This document shows, piece after piece, positions 1 through 10,390 of a stretch of DNA of 64,000 nucleotides. This stretch comes from Otatea glauca (lineage: Eukaryota > Streptophyta > Magnoliopsida > Poales > Poaceae), in the NCBI GenBank assembly GCA_036346275.1, contig CM070717.1, positions 4,151,178 to 4,215,177 on the forward strand, written 5' to 3'. The translations under genes were made by a program, and so were the position numbers. Position 1 is the first letter of the stretch; every line of letters starts with the position of its first letter. The notes beneath the pieces were generated by a model, which saw nothing but the letters and a program-made list of their open reading frames with translations, did not search any database and was not told the DNA's origin.

Positions 1-152
1 ATCTGTACTTTGTGTAAAATCACCATTAAGTCTTGCGCATTGATCATCAAACTGTACCGTACCTGAATGTTACACCTTGTAACGATTCGATCATGAGCTA
101 CGAATTATTTCACTGTCTGAACTGAAGTGACTACACTTCTTTGGATGCTCAG
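1..152 (+). other. 3' end of an intron of the pectate lyase gene
   Basis: No coding sequence is visible here. The stretch ends at a good acceptor (ATGCTCAG at 145-152), after which the conserved pectate lyase core starts in frame. The exon with the signal peptide and N-terminal region should lie to the left, outside the window. Confidence 0.6.
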
Positions 153-1851
153 GTCCATCAAGAACAGCACCGCCCGGAGGAACCTCGGGTACCTGTCGTG
201 CGGGACGGGCAACCCTATCGACGACTGCTGGCGCTGCGACCCTGACTGGCACAACAACCGCCAGCGGCTGGCGGACTGCGGGATCGGGTTCGGCCGCAAC
301 GCGATCGGTGGCCGCGACGGCAAGATCTACGTGGTGACGGACCCCGGCGACGATGACCCCGTGAACCCCAAGGAGGGCACCCTGCGCTACGCCGTCATCC
401 AGGACGAGCCGCTGTGGATCATCTTCAAGCGCGACATGGTCATCACTCTGAAGCAGGAGCTCATCATGAACAGCTTCAAGACCATCGACGGCCGCGGCGC
501 CAACGTGCACATCGCGAACGGCGCCTGCATCACGATCCAGTATATCACTAACGTCATCATCCACGGCCTGCACATCCACGACTGCAAGCCCACCGGCAAT
601 GCCATGGTGCGCAGCTCGCCGAGCCACTACGGCTGGCGGACGATAGCCGATGGTGATGCTGTGTCCATCTTCGGCTCCAGCCACGTCTGGGTTGACCACT
701 GCTCGCTGTCCAACTGCGCCGACGGCCTTGTGGATGCCATCATGGGATCCACTGCCATCACAGTATCAAACACTTACTTCACCCACCACAATGAGGTACG
801 TACATCCTAGATCCTACACATTTGTTTTCACCCTGCAATAATTGCTTGTCCATCTTTTGTTTTCTCCATCAAAGCCATGGGAATCTCCAGGGTTTGGCGT
901 ATGTGAAGGACTTGTTTGTTTTCTACCAGCAGAAGTGTAGTTTAGCATAAGTTTCATGCCAATTGTTCTTCCAAATCTAACCAGAGGTTGTCGGTTGGCT
1001 GTACTGTGGATATTTCTGTAGCGTCTCACGTGCAAACTGGATTCTTTTGACGTTGTGTGCAAACAGCCTGCTTGGATTTTTCACTGATGGGAAATGAACA
1101 ATGCAGGTGATGCTCTTGGGTCACAGTGACTCCTATGTGAAGGACAAGGTAATGCAGGTCACAATAGCCTTCAACCATTTCGGCGAAGGACTCATTCAGA
1201 GAATGCCAAGGTAAATCCATGAACCGAACCAGTCTGTCTTAAAAATCACCAAGATACTGAAGCTTGGGCCGATTTGGCAATAGCTTATATTCCTGTTTCT
1301 GTCCAGCATTGCATAGGTGAACCAGTTTATTTCTCGCTTCACATTCCGAACGACATTTTATTAACTTCCGTCACCGTCTAAACTGCCCTTGTTTCAGGTG
1401 CAGGCATGGTTACTTCCATGTGGTGAACAACGACTACACCCACTGGGAGATGTACGCCATTGGTGGGAGCGCTGAGCCAACCATCAACAGCCAGGGCAAC
1501 CGCTACCTCGCTCCGACGAACCCCTACGCCAAGGAGGTATATATCTTCATCGTCCGCCTTTACGCTTCATCGATTCGCCTTCAGCAACCATTCAGTCGCT
1601 AACAAACTTTCGGTATGAACAAACTGCAGGTGACGAAGAGAGTCGAAACCTCTCAGGGCATCTGGAAGGCCTGGAACTGGAGGTCTGAGGGTGATCTCCT
1701 GCTCAACGGCGCCTTCTTCACTCCATCCGGAGCAGGCGCCTCAGCCAGCTACTCGCGCGCCTCCAGCCTCGGTGCCAAATCATCGTCCATGGTTGGCACC
1801 ATCACCTCCGGCGCGGGTGCGCTGTCGTGCAAGAAGGGCTCCGCCTGCTAG
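153..1851 (+). CDS. Pectate lyase (polysaccharide lyase family 1), 5'-truncated by the window edge, four visible exons
   Basis: Secreted plant pectate lyases cleave de-esterified homogalacturonan of the cell wall by Ca2+-dependent beta-elimination. I place the exons at 153-795, 1107-1210, 1398-1536 and 1630-1851. All introns have GT..AG ends and the joined frame is open, giving about 368 residues from a first codon completed by one base. Visible family motifs are NPIDDCWRCD near the N-terminus, FGRNAIGG, WIIFKRDM, the WVDHCSLS/DGLVDAI calcium-binding region, VMLLGHSD across the exon 1/2 junction, RMPRCRHGYFHVVNND (with the catalytic arginine region) across the exon 2/3 junction, and a C-terminal GNRYLAP..KEVTKR..WNWRSEGD block. 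The stop is TAG at 1849-1851. Length and motif order match the usual mature enzyme, so this looks intact apart from the missing 5' exon. Open reading that continues past the exon ends is intron read-through. Confidence 0.93.
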
Positions 1852-2580
1852 TGCACCCACAGACACAGATCAGCTACACCCGACGACAACAGAAAGAAAC
1901 AAGATATACAAGTTAAAGCTACTGGAACATCGCGGTTACAGTTTTTTCCCCCTTTTTTTGCTACTTTTGACAGCGGTTATATGATCCCTAATTCACCATT
2001 CCTCAACCTCCCCCTGCTCCCGCTGCTAACACACGGAGCAGGCGAGAAGCGTTGCTGATTGATTCGTCGCTCGGTGTCCTATTAGTCTCCTGAGTGTGTG
2101 TGTGTGTTGTGTCGATGTTGTTGCCCCTCGCCCACAGCAAGTGTACGCGAGGTCAGCGGTGCTCTATATGTGTCTCATCATACTTGGTTGTGTAAACAGT
2201 CAGATTGTTGCTACTTGTGCCTGGATGAAATGGGTTTGCTGTGGAGTGGTACCACTGTAAAAGAGGCATATGCATACCTATCTTCTTCAGTGAAAGTTAA
2301 AACAGGCTTAATCTATTGTGTTGTGCCTTGTTTGAATTGTCAGTGCTGTGAACAATCTGCTATTTGTGCCCGTGTTGTGCTATCTTGCATTTTTTGTACA
2401 TCTGAATGCTTGGAGCATCTGATGTCCTGACAGAAAGTTGTCACCTGTTCACGGTCTTCTGCTATAAACTTGTTCAAGTGTGAGTGAGTAGCTTATCAAG
2501 ATTGCAGGAAATCACACATTGTAGGAAACATTACTGCAGATCGAGGAATGACCCTCTCGGAATAAATCCTTTGTTCATAC
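1852..2580 (+). other. 3' UTR and downstream flank of the pectate lyase gene
   Basis: This is non-coding sequence after the stop, with T-rich and GT-rich stretches typical of plant 3' UTRs. AATAAATCC near 2562 is a possible polyadenylation signal, but the true cleavage site cannot be read from sequence. A copia LTR begins at 2581, about 730 bp after the stop. Confidence 0.45.
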
Positions 2581-2797
2581 TGTTAAAGTATATGTACAAT
2601 AGATAGAATTGTATCATTGCTGATTTGATCTTCCCATGTATAGAAGATAGGATCGGTTAGAATCTAACTTACCATGTAACCCTGATTTCCTTCTGTTGTA
2701 TCGATCCTATTGTCGATCGTTCTCTGTAGTATTACTACAATGGGCATATATAATACATGCCATGTTCCTCGGTTGTTTTGAGAGCTTCCAATCCTTT
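2581..2797 (+). repeat. LTR of an older copia element, interrupted by copia-1
   Basis: The sequence starts TGTTAAAGTATATG. Copia-1 is inserted after 2797; beyond it the sequence resumes at 9699 and after about 25 bp reaches a primer-binding site TGGTATCAGAGCC (9724) and a copia gag start. I infer one plus-strand 5' LTR of about 240 bp split close to its right end. No second LTR of this element was found. Confidence 0.55.
2793..2797. other. Target-site duplication CCTTT, left copy (copia-1)
   Basis: CCTTT here is repeated exactly at 9694-9698, directly outside the two LTR ends. Confidence 0.9.
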
Positions 2798-3030
2798 TGT
2801 TGGAAAATCAATCACAAAAGAAGAAGAGCACGAGACGCACGAATTTTACGTGGAAAACCCTTGCGGAAAAAAATCACGGGCGCCAATCGACGATATCACT
2901 ATTTGAGGAATTGTGAGTACAAGAGGTATTTATAGATGGATGAAGCGACTCGAGTCTAAACGGGCTACACCGAAACATGGGCTAAAGGCGTCTCTAAAGC
3001 CCAACAGGAAATTCGGATCAATACCCAACA
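2798..3030 (-). repeat. Copia-1 left LTR (3' LTR of the element), 233 bp
   Basis: It begins TGTTGGAAAATC and ends ATACCCAACA on the plus strand. It lacks about 47 bp that the right LTR has after GAGTA, and a short block near 2872 also differs. A TATA-like CTATAAATA lies on the minus strand at 2927-2935. Confidence 0.92.
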
Positions 3031-3209
3031 AACTCCACCTTGAGACGAATTTCCTCTTACAGCAAAAACACCATCACTGAACTCCTTTCAATAATAAATA
3101 TCACCGGCGCCAAAAGTCTCTAGGACTTAAATCAGTATTTATGGAAACTCCAACCAAGCTTGAGCATAGCTCAAACTTAGTAACTAGAAGAAGCTACAGT
3201 GAGTTGCCT

Positions 3210-3830
3210 TTAAATTGTCTTTGTCATCATGTCAGCGGGATCATCATGGGTACTTATCTTGGATATTTTGATATCACCTTGAGCAATGGCATCTCGAATA
3301 TAATGATACCTCACATCAATATGCTTTGTTTTCTCATGATACATCTGACCCTTTGTGAGGTAAATAGCACTTTGACTGTCACAAAATAAAGTAACACAAG
3401 AAGTAATCCCGCTGAGCTCAGTGTACAAACCTCTCAACCAAGTAGCTTCTTTACATGCTTTAGAAATAACCATATATTCAGCTTCAGTAGTTGAAAGAGC
3501 AACTGTAGCTTGCAAGCTTGCTTTCCAACTGACAGCACAACCACCAATAGTGAAAATATAACCTGTGAGAGATCTCCTCTTATCTAAGTCACCAGTATAG
3601 TCAGAATCAACATAACCAACAAGTCCATCTCCAGAATTTTCAAATTGCAAACAAGCATTAGAAGTACCACGCAAATATATGAAAATCCATTGAACAGCTT
3701 TCCAATGCTCTTTGCCAGGATTAGCCATGTATCTACTAACAACACTTAGTGCATGAGATAAATCAGGACGAGAATAAACCATGGCATACATAAGAGAACC
3801 AATTGCACTGGAATATAGGACTCTAGACAT
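3210..3830 (-). pseudogene. Copia-1 reverse transcriptase C-terminus and RNase H
   Basis: The frame is 206 codons long. The first part (YSSAIGSLMYAMVYSRPD) is the connection after reverse transcriptase. The RNase H follows with its acidic residues visible: the aspartates in GYVDSDYTGD, the glutamate in STTEAEYM and the aspartate in LFCDSQSAI, then KTKHIDVRYH and a DPADMMTK tail. RNase H degrades the RNA strand of the RNA/DNA hybrid during retrotransposition. The domain reads cleanly but is separated by frameshifts (3831-4068) from the catalytic reverse transcriptase, so it is a remnant. Confidence 0.88.
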
Positions 3831-4068
3831 ATACTCAATATCATCATCTGACTCTAGACATAAAGCTGAAGATAATCTGAAATGTGCAGCTAAGGAGTAC
3901 TCACTGGTTTTGCATCATGCATATTGAAGCGACAAAGGACCTTTTCAATATAACCTTGCTGACTAAGGTATAATTTACCAGATTTCCTTGCTCTAATGAT
4001 TTCCATGCCAAGAATTTTCTTTGTTGCACCTAAATCCTTCATCTCAAATTCTTTACTCAATTGTGCCT

Positions 4069-4956
4069 TTATTTAACTATTTCTGACTTATCTTTTGCAG
4101 CGATCAACATATCATCAACATAAAGAAGCAAGTATATAGTTGAACCTTTAACAGTTTTCATATAAACACAGCTATCATAATTTGACCGCTTAAAACCATG
4201 AGAGAGCATAAATGAGTCAAATTTCTTGTACCATTGCCTAGGGGATTGTTTTAAGCCATAAAGAGATTTCTTCAATCTACAAACAAGGTGTTCTTTTCCA
4301 GGAATAACAAATCCTTTAGGTTGGTCCATATAAATATCCTCCTCTAACTCCCCATGCAAGAATACAGTTTTAACATCTAATTGCTCAAGTTCATAATCAT
4401 GCATGGCAACAATACTGAGTAGAGTGCGAATAGAACTGTGTTTCACAACAGGAGAAAATACATCATTGAAATCAATACCTGGGATCTGGCTATAGCCTTT
4501 AGCAACCAACCTTGCTTTATACCTTACTAAATCAGTGGAAGAAATACCTTCTTTTCTTTTAAAAATCCATTTACAACGGATAGTCTTCTTGTCTTTAGGC
4601 AATTTCACTAGATCCCAAGTACCATTCTTCTCAAGTGACTCTATCTCATCTTGCATAGCGGTCATCCAATTTTTACAATCAGCAGAAGTAATAGCCTCAA
4701 CATAATTAGAAGGTTCAACATTATTGTCAATTTCTTCTGCAACACTTAAAGCATATAAAGCAATATCACATTCTTCAATAAATCTTTTGGGTGGATGAAT
4801 AGACCTCCTAGGTCTGTCAATAGCAATAGAATGTTGTGGAGGCTGCACAACTGGAGAAGAATGCTCAACAATATGTGAATCATCAATAATATGTGCATCC
4901 TGAACATCAATACTATTATTTTCTGGTGTATGTTCTGAATCAATAAAATGCTCCAC
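4069..4956 (-). pseudogene. Copia-1 reverse transcriptase (RVT_2), broken at both ends
   Basis: This 295-codon frame begins in the variable linker after integrase. The copia RT core follows: RCKWIFKRK, RYKARLVAKGY, DVFSPVVK, QLDVKTVFLHGELEEDIYM, LKKSLYGLKQSPRQWY, and the active-site YVDD near residue 282. The YVDD aspartates are intact. A frameshift or stop at about 4066-4068 cuts the frame before the RT thumb and RNase H. The family matches Tnt1/Tork-like copia polymerases, though the lineage call is only approximate. Confidence 0.88.
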
Positions 4957-5011
4957 TGCACACTAGTCTTCTGTTGTTTCTCAATAGGAACATTAGTATC
5001 CAATTTATCAT

Positions 5012-5221
5012 TCAACATAACAGATTCATTAAAGATAACATTCTGTTTATAACAACCTTTTGGGTTTGAGGATTCCACAATTTATAACCTTTAACACCAG
5101 ATTTATAACTAAGAAAGATGCACTTAATAGCTCTAGGCTCCAATTTACCATTATCAACGTGAGCATAAGCAGTGCAACCAAAAACTCTCAATTGTGAATA
5201 ATCAGCGGAGAACCAGACCAT
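5012..5221 (-). pseudogene. Copia-1 integrase C-terminal part
   Basis: The frame contains the block LRVFGCTAYAHV followed by KCIFLSYKSGVKGYKLW, typical of the region after the copia integrase core. It is out of frame with the integrase core (5267-5680) and with the RT linker, so at least two frameshifts lie here. Confidence 0.8.
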
Positions 5222-5266
5222 ACCTCAATTGGAGTTTTCTTATCAATAGCAATGGAGGGAGACCGA

Positions 5267-5680
5267 TTAATAAGATAGCAAGCGATGGAAGCGGCTTATT
5301 TCAAAACGCCTATGCAAACCAGCATTAGACAACATACAACGGGCCCTTGAGATAATGGTTCTGTTCATAAGCTTAGCTACACCGTTTTGTTGTGGAGTAC
5401 CAGGAACAGTGTAGTGACGCACAATACCTTTAGACTTGTAATATGAATTAAATTCATCAGAACAGAATTCTATCCCATTATCAGTACAAAGTTTCTTTAC
5501 CTTCTTTTCAGTTTGTTTTTCAATCATCACCTTCCACTCTTTAAATGCTGAAAATGCTTCTGATTTATGCTTCAAGAAATAAGGCCAAAATTCTCTAGAA
5601 TAATCATCAATAATGGTTAACATATAATGAGAACCTCCTAAAGAAGTCTTACGAGATGGCCCCCATAAATCAGAATGCAC
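5267..5680 (-). pseudogene. Copia-1 integrase catalytic core, catalytic Glu apparently replaced
   Basis: The copia integrase core is readable: HSDLWGPS with the first catalytic Asp, TIIDDYSR, LCTDNGIEF with the second Asp, and PGTPQQNGVAKLMNRT. Family members normally read GVAER.NRT in the last motif, so the third catalytic residue (Glu) appears here as Lys. This would abolish strand transfer even without the frameshifts on both sides. Confidence 0.85.
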
Positions 5681-5822
5681 ATAATCAAGAATACCTTCAG
5701 TATGAGCAATGTATGTTAAATTTTACCCTCCTATGCTTACCAAATATGCAGTGCTCACAGAAATCCAATTTTCTATTATATCCACTAAGAAGTCCTCCTT
5801 TACTCAATACTGCCAAACCCTA

Positions 5823-6038
5823 TTAACTCATATGATCAAGACGCTTATGCCAAAGATTAGCAATATCGGGTGATGAATGTGAAGAAACAAAGGCATCACC
5901 TGTAATTGTAGTGCCTTGAAGGCGATATAAATTGGCAGATTTCAAATCACCTTTCATTACAATAAGAGAACCTTTTGATACTTTCAAAATGCCATTGCCA
6001 CCAGAATACTTATACCCTTTAGAGTCAAGAGTACTCAA
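5823..6038 (-). pseudogene. Copia-1 GAG-pre-integrase (zinc-binding) segment
   Basis: The frame contains YKYSGGNGILKVSKGSLIVMKG, NLYRLQG and ending NLWHKRLDHMS, with the His pair of the HHCC zinc finger preceding the integrase core. The rest of the finger lies beyond a frameshift between 5680 and 5823. Confidence 0.82.
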
Positions 6039-6609
6039 AAAAAATAAGATTCCTTGTCATACCTAGAACGTGCCTCACATCTGTCAAAGTTCTGATTATA
6101 CCATCATGCATCTTGATTTGAACGGATCCAATGCCAACAATAGGACGTGGCGAATCATCACCCATCCTAATGAACCAAAGATCTTTAACGGACTCATAAG
6201 TGATGAACCAATCTCTATTTATGCATATATGAAAAGAAGCAGCAGAATCAATAATCCATTCATCACCACTACTAGCACATCCAGCAAAAGCAACAAGGGT
6301 CTCATCATCAGAACTACTATCAGCAGAAGCAACAGAAGCTTTACCTTCATCATTAGGTTTACCTTTTGGTTTGTAGGTGCCGTTCCTCTTTTCCTTGTTC
6401 TTTAGCTTATAGCATTCAGATATATCATGATTATTTTTCTTACAATATCTGCAGAATTTTTCTTTACCTCTGGACTTAAAACAGCCCCTGTAACTGCTTG
6501 AACTTCTGTCTCTATACCCATTGTATGATTCCTTTTCTTTCGTTTGTCCCCGAACAGACAAAGCTTCACCATGCAAACTGGAACTTTCAGAAGACACCAT
6601 TAATTTCAT
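6025..6609 (-). pseudogene. Copia-1 gag zinc knuckle and protease
   Basis: The frame starts in basic, Ser-rich gag C-terminal sequence. It then shows a CCHC knuckle (CRYCKKNNHDISEC, spacing C-x2-C-x4-H-x4-C), a Lys-rich and Ser/Asp-rich linker, and the aspartic protease start WIIDSAASFHI. The usual D-S/T-G triad reads DSA, a form found in part of this lineage. The frame overlaps the pre-integrase frame by 14 bp in another phase, which is a frameshift. Confidence 0.85.
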
Positions 6610-6640
6610 CTTTTCTTTTGCATGTAAGACCTCATAAACT

Positions 6641-7163
6641 TCAGCGAACAGTTAATGTATCACGACTATATAAAATAGTGTCTCTAAAATTTGAAAATGA
6701 CAGAGGCAGGGAACACAAAAGAATAAGACCTAGATCCTCATCTTCAAATTTTACCTCCATAGACTCAAGGTCAGAAACGATCTCCTTAAAGGCCGATAGG
6801 TGATTTAACACAGAACCATCCTCTTGCAACTTGTGCGAAAATAATTTCATCTTCACATGCATCTTGCTAGTAAGGTCCTTGGACATTCAAATTGACTCCA
6901 AATTTAACCATAAAGCAGCTGCAGTTTTCTCCCGCAAAACCTCTTGCAAAATATTATTTGATAAATGAAGATGAATTTGAGATAAAGCCTTACGATCTTT
7001 TCTTTTTCTTCATCACCAGTCCAGGTCTTTTATCCTTGTTCCCGAATTTATCAAGCGCATCATCCAGATCAGTATGCGCAAGAATTGCTCTCATTTTAAC
7101 TTGCCATAGAGAAAACCTGGTGTCACGATCTAACGGAGGAATATCATACTTCAATAACGCCAT
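6641..7163 (-). pseudogene. Copia-1 gag N-terminal and central region, frameshifted
   Basis: Gag appears to start at the minus-strand ATG at 7161-7163 (MALLKYDIPPLD..TRFSLWQVKMRAIL). The second piece (6641-6886) continues the UBN2/Retrotran_gag fold with LTSKMHVKMKLFSHKLQEDG, LNHLSAFKEIVSDLES and LLCSLPLSFSNFRDTI. The two pieces lie in different frames, with a lysine-run frameshift near 7005 and a second break around 6890. Gag would have formed the virus-like particle. Confidence 0.8.
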
Positions 7164-7323
7164 AATGCAAAAAAAATGACCGAAAAATGAGTTTTGAGCA
7201 AATGCAACAAATCGGATCAAAAAACTTCACAACAATCACGTGTGCTTGGGAGACCGAGCCTTCACGGGAGTTCAGCAAGTGGTGTACTGGTGTCTTCACA
7301 ACAATTACTTGTTTACTTGGTGC

Positions 7324-8769
7324 CAGGGTTCAAAAAACCATCGAAAATTGCTCGATTTTTGTGAAATCCGTCCGTATCGAGCCGGTTCGGTAATTAAAAC
7401 CGCTTGGAAAACCGGCCAGATGAACAGTAAATTTAAAAAATTGAAGAAATTTAACAAAAAGTGTCAGAAAATTTTGAATTTTTTTGTGCGTTCCTGAGGT
7501 AATCCTAATGATTTTGTAAATTTTTAATATTATTATCAGATATATACTTTTTTAAAAATTCTGACAGTGATATTGTCACAAAATATGCTCTTCAGTTTTT
7601 TATTTTCTAGGGGCACAAAATGAAGTCTAATATTTGTTAAACTTTTTTTTTGATGTTATAACGTCATTAAAATGATTATGTAAAATTTTGATATGATGAT
7701 CAGATATGTGTATTTTTTAAAAATTCTGAAAGTGCTATTATCATTGTATATGCTCTTCTATTTTTGATTTTATATGGGAAATAAATGAAGTCTAATATTT
7801 CTGAAAATTTTAGTACATGATCCTTTGGAACTATTTATTTTTTAATTAAAATTTTAGAAAATAATAAATCATTTTACTATTTATAAAAATCTGACCATGT
7901 ATTTGTTCCTTTTCATTAATTTGTATTTTAGTTTTTTAGAAGAAATAAATGATTTAAAAATTGTAAAATTTCTCTTAGGTGTTTTATAGATTAATTGGGA
8001 TTTTTTGTATATTTTTAAAAAAAATTTTGCAATTTTTTTAATTTTTAATATATTTTTCACCATTTTTCCTTCTATCATCGGTTTTCGATGTTCCGTTCAT
8101 GTAGGTCGAATATGTCATTTTTGCGACAATGGAAGAGTGACAAAGCTATGCTTATGCCTACTCCACAACTTGAATTTAAATGCAGTATAATGTAAATGGT
8201 GTTTATAAGTAAATGGTAATGAAATTGCGAATGATTTTGCTTTGTAGTTATGTAAATGCCGATTTTTGCATTTGTGTGATTGTAGTATTGCAATGAAAGA
8301 TTATTTATTGACATATTATTGCTAAATACATAACTTACAACTTCTAATTCTCTAAAATATAGCAAATGTCATGTCGAATTTTTCCAAATTTAGGAGAGAT
8401 CATTTTGGAATTTTTTTCACGTTGTCACATACCTTATTTATATATTTATTACATTTTTACTCAATTTTAGCCTTCCCTGTATTTCTAAAAATTTTACAAT
8501 ATTTTTTTGCATTTTTTCGCAATGTTTTTTTTTTTCCCAATTTTCCAACCTCGGGCGGTTTTTGCGGTTTTCTTCAAAAACCGCTCGGTTTTTCGCGAAA
8601 ACCGAGCGGTTTTTGAGGTTTTCGCGATCTCGTTTGACCAAATTTCAAAATTTTAAAATTAAAAACCGTTCGGTTTTTTACGATTTTTCGCGGTTTTCGA
8701 ACGGTTTTTCGCAAAAACCGCTACCACGGGCTAGCGGTTTTCGCGAGCAAAACGAAATTGTGAACCCTG
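7324..8769. mobile_element. Non-autonomous hAT-like DNA transposon (copy 1), 1,446 bp
   Basis: The ends are CAGGGTTC and GAACCCTG, an 8-bp terminal inverted repeat with the hAT-type CAGGG start. The flanking 8-mers are CTTGGTGC (7316-7323) and CTCGGTGC (8770-8777), a hAT-length TSD with one mismatch. The interior is AT-rich and has no transposase. The right end carries repeated CGGTTTT/GCGAAAA words and a perfect palindrome with 19-bp arms at 8574-8616. It shares interior motifs with the elements at 18033-19503 and 28905-30014. The terminal repeats are short, so the superfamily call rests on end sequence plus TSD length. Confidence 0.82.
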
Positions 8770-9393
8770 CTCGGTGCTTCTTCACAGGCGTCGCAGTCCA
8801 GAGAGCTTCTTCACGAGAGTTTTTATTCTGTTTCTTCTTCTTGCGTCACAATTGCACAAGCAGATGGGGGGTTGCCGTCCTTCGGGCGTGCGCGTGGAAC
8901 CGGCCGGGCGAAGCAGCTGCGCAAGGAGGTTGATGGCGAGGCAACCCGGTGCTGGAGCAGACGGCGCTCGACACGAGGGTGTTGGCAGCACCGAAGCCAA
9001 GGAGTCCGGGGCGGGCGCGTGCTGACCGGGCGTCTGGCGCAGGGGCCGGCGCTGACGGCTCGCGAGGCTGGTGTGCGGACCAATGAAGGCCGAGGTGTCG
9101 ACGGCACAGATCCGTCCGGGATGCAGCCGAAGCCGAGGAGGCGGTGGCCGCAGCTATTGCTGACGAGGACGACCGACGACGCAGTAGATCGGGCGGCGGT
9201 TCGGAGAAGATGATCGCGCCGGCGCCGAGCGCGATAAGTGGGACGACGGTGCGTCGAGGAGCAGGCCGGTTGGACGCGTCGGGAGGCACGTCAGGAGGCG
9301 GCGGCGCACTGACGAATAGCCGATCTGATCTGGTTGACGAACACCGATGAACAGTCGCCGTACGATTCAATCTGGATTTTTTTTTCGTGATTG

Positions 9394-9412
9394 ATCTGGA
9401 TGCTCTGATACT
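9394..9412 (-). promoter_or_regulatory. Copia-1 primer-binding site
   Basis: On the minus strand, directly after the LTR end CCAACA, the sequence reads AGTAGTATCAGAGC. This matches the 3' end of initiator tRNA-Met as used by plant copia elements (TGGTATCAGAGC), with a substitution at the start. Confidence 0.75.
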
Positions 9413-9415
9413 ACT

Positions 9416-9693
9416 TGTTGGAAAATCAATCACAAAAGAAGAAGAGCACGAGACGCATGAATTTTACGTGAAAAACCCTTGCGGGAAAAAAATCGGCGAT
9501 AATCGGCGATATCACTATTTGAGGAATTGTGAGTATAATGGCTAGGGTTTACAATGAGCGTCTAACTCTCCCTAGTAGATTACAAGAGGTATTTATAGAT
9601 GGATGAAGCGACTCAAGTCTAAACGGACTACACCGAAACATGGGCTAAAGACGTCCCTAAAACTCAATAGAAAATTTGGATCAATACCCAACA
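9416..9693 (-). repeat. Copia-1 right LTR (5' LTR of the element), 278 bp
   Basis: It has the same TG..CA termini as the left LTR and is followed at once by the TSD copy CCTTT (9694-9698). It keeps the roughly 47-bp block missing from the left LTR. A minus-strand TATA-like CTATAAATA lies at 9590-9598. Confidence 0.92.
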
Positions 9694-9698
9694 CCTTT

Positions 9699-10278
9699 TC
9701 CCTACTGTTGATATTTTGTTATATGGTATCAGAGCCTTGTGATCCACACCATCATGGCAATGTCTGGTAACCTTTCCTCCAACACAAGCCTCCCCTCCTC
9801 TGGCATTCTGCCGATGCCTTTCATTGCCCCACCTAATCAACATCAAGATGACTTGTGAGAATTATATGGTGTGGAGAGCACAATTCATGCCCTACTTTAG
9901 GAGTCAGCAACTTATGGGATATGCTGATGGCATGAAAAAGTGCCTGCCGATGTTTGTCAACCAGAAAACTGAGAACGACGCAACTCAGGTTCCAAATCTC
10001 GAGTTTTAGACATGGCTTCTATAGTGTTGAAGTATAAATGAATTACCCGTCTTTCCTTATTAGTTTAAGCTTTTAAGTGAACTGACTGGTACATACAACT
10101 CAATATAGTATCAGAGATAAGAGGTCTTGAGTTTAAGACCTGGTTGACGTAATTAAAAAAAATAGTAGCCCACTTCTATTTCACGACTCTAAGCTTTTCG
10201 GTGAACTTGTTGATGCATGCAACTCAATATATAGAATCACATGGTCCTTAGTGCCATCCTCTCATCTCTGTCTGACCG
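9699..10278 (+). pseudogene. Remnant of the older copia element: LTR end, primer site and broken gag
   Basis: A primer-binding site TGGTATCAGAGCC lies at 9724-9736, then an ATG at 9754 opens a gag-like start (SGNLSSNTSLPSSG). The frame shifts near 9823 and continues as ENYMVWRAQFMPYFRSQQLMGYADG, a copia gag N-terminal motif, to a stop at 10009. A deleted TRIM sits at 10025-10229, after which a short gag-like stretch can be followed to about 10278. Nothing further of this element is recognisable, so it is truncated. Confidence 0.7.
10025..10229 (+). mobile_element. TRIM/SMART-like miniature LTR retrotransposon, internally deleted
   Basis: It starts TGTTGAAGTATAA and ends CAACTCAATA, like the complete copy at 14521-14801. 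A perfect 5-bp TSD TATAG flanks it (10020-10024 and 10230-10234). The left LTR and the primer site (TAGTATCAGAG) are present. The purine tract and the first half of the right LTR are missing, lost by internal deletion. It has no coding capacity. Confidence 0.88.
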
Positions 10279-10390
10279 GTTCAGTTCAGTTTTTTTATAT
10301 TGTTTTTTCGGTTCGATAATACGGTGTAGCCCTATCAGCTTGTGCTTGTGCAAGGTTAGGCTTCGGTTGAGCTTGGTGCGGAGAGCTTAT

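Larger units (their letters stand above)
7164..9415 (-). other. Copia-1 untranslated leader, split by a hAT-like element
   Basis: Without the hAT-like insertion (7324-8769) the leader between the 5' LTR and gag is about 800 bp. Its LTR-proximal part (8850-9410) is strongly GC-rich, unlike the AT-rich coding part. Open frames on both strands there look like composition effects and resemble no family I know. Confidence 0.6.
2798..9693 (-). mobile_element. Copia-1: complete but dead Ty1/copia LTR retrotransposon (6,896 bp)
   Basis: The element has TG..CA LTRs at 2798-3030 and 9416-9693 and a perfect 5-bp TSD CCTTT. Read on the minus strand, the 5' LTR is the right one, followed by a primer site GTATCAGAGC (about 9401-9410), a GC-rich leader, gag, protease, integrase, reverse transcriptase, RNase H and a purine tract (AAGGTGGAG) next to the left LTR. 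This domain order is copia. The coding region carries several frameshifts, so the copy is not autonomous. It sits inside an older copia LTR, and its leader contains a hAT-like insertion (7324-8769). By eye the LTRs differ at about 12 or more positions in roughly 225 alignable bases, mostly C/T and G/A changes. Confidence 0.93.

Noticed and set aside
91..699. Minus-strand frame of 202 codons over the first visible pectate lyase exon
   Set aside because: Antisense shadow; the plus strand has full pectate lyase motifs and proper splice sites.
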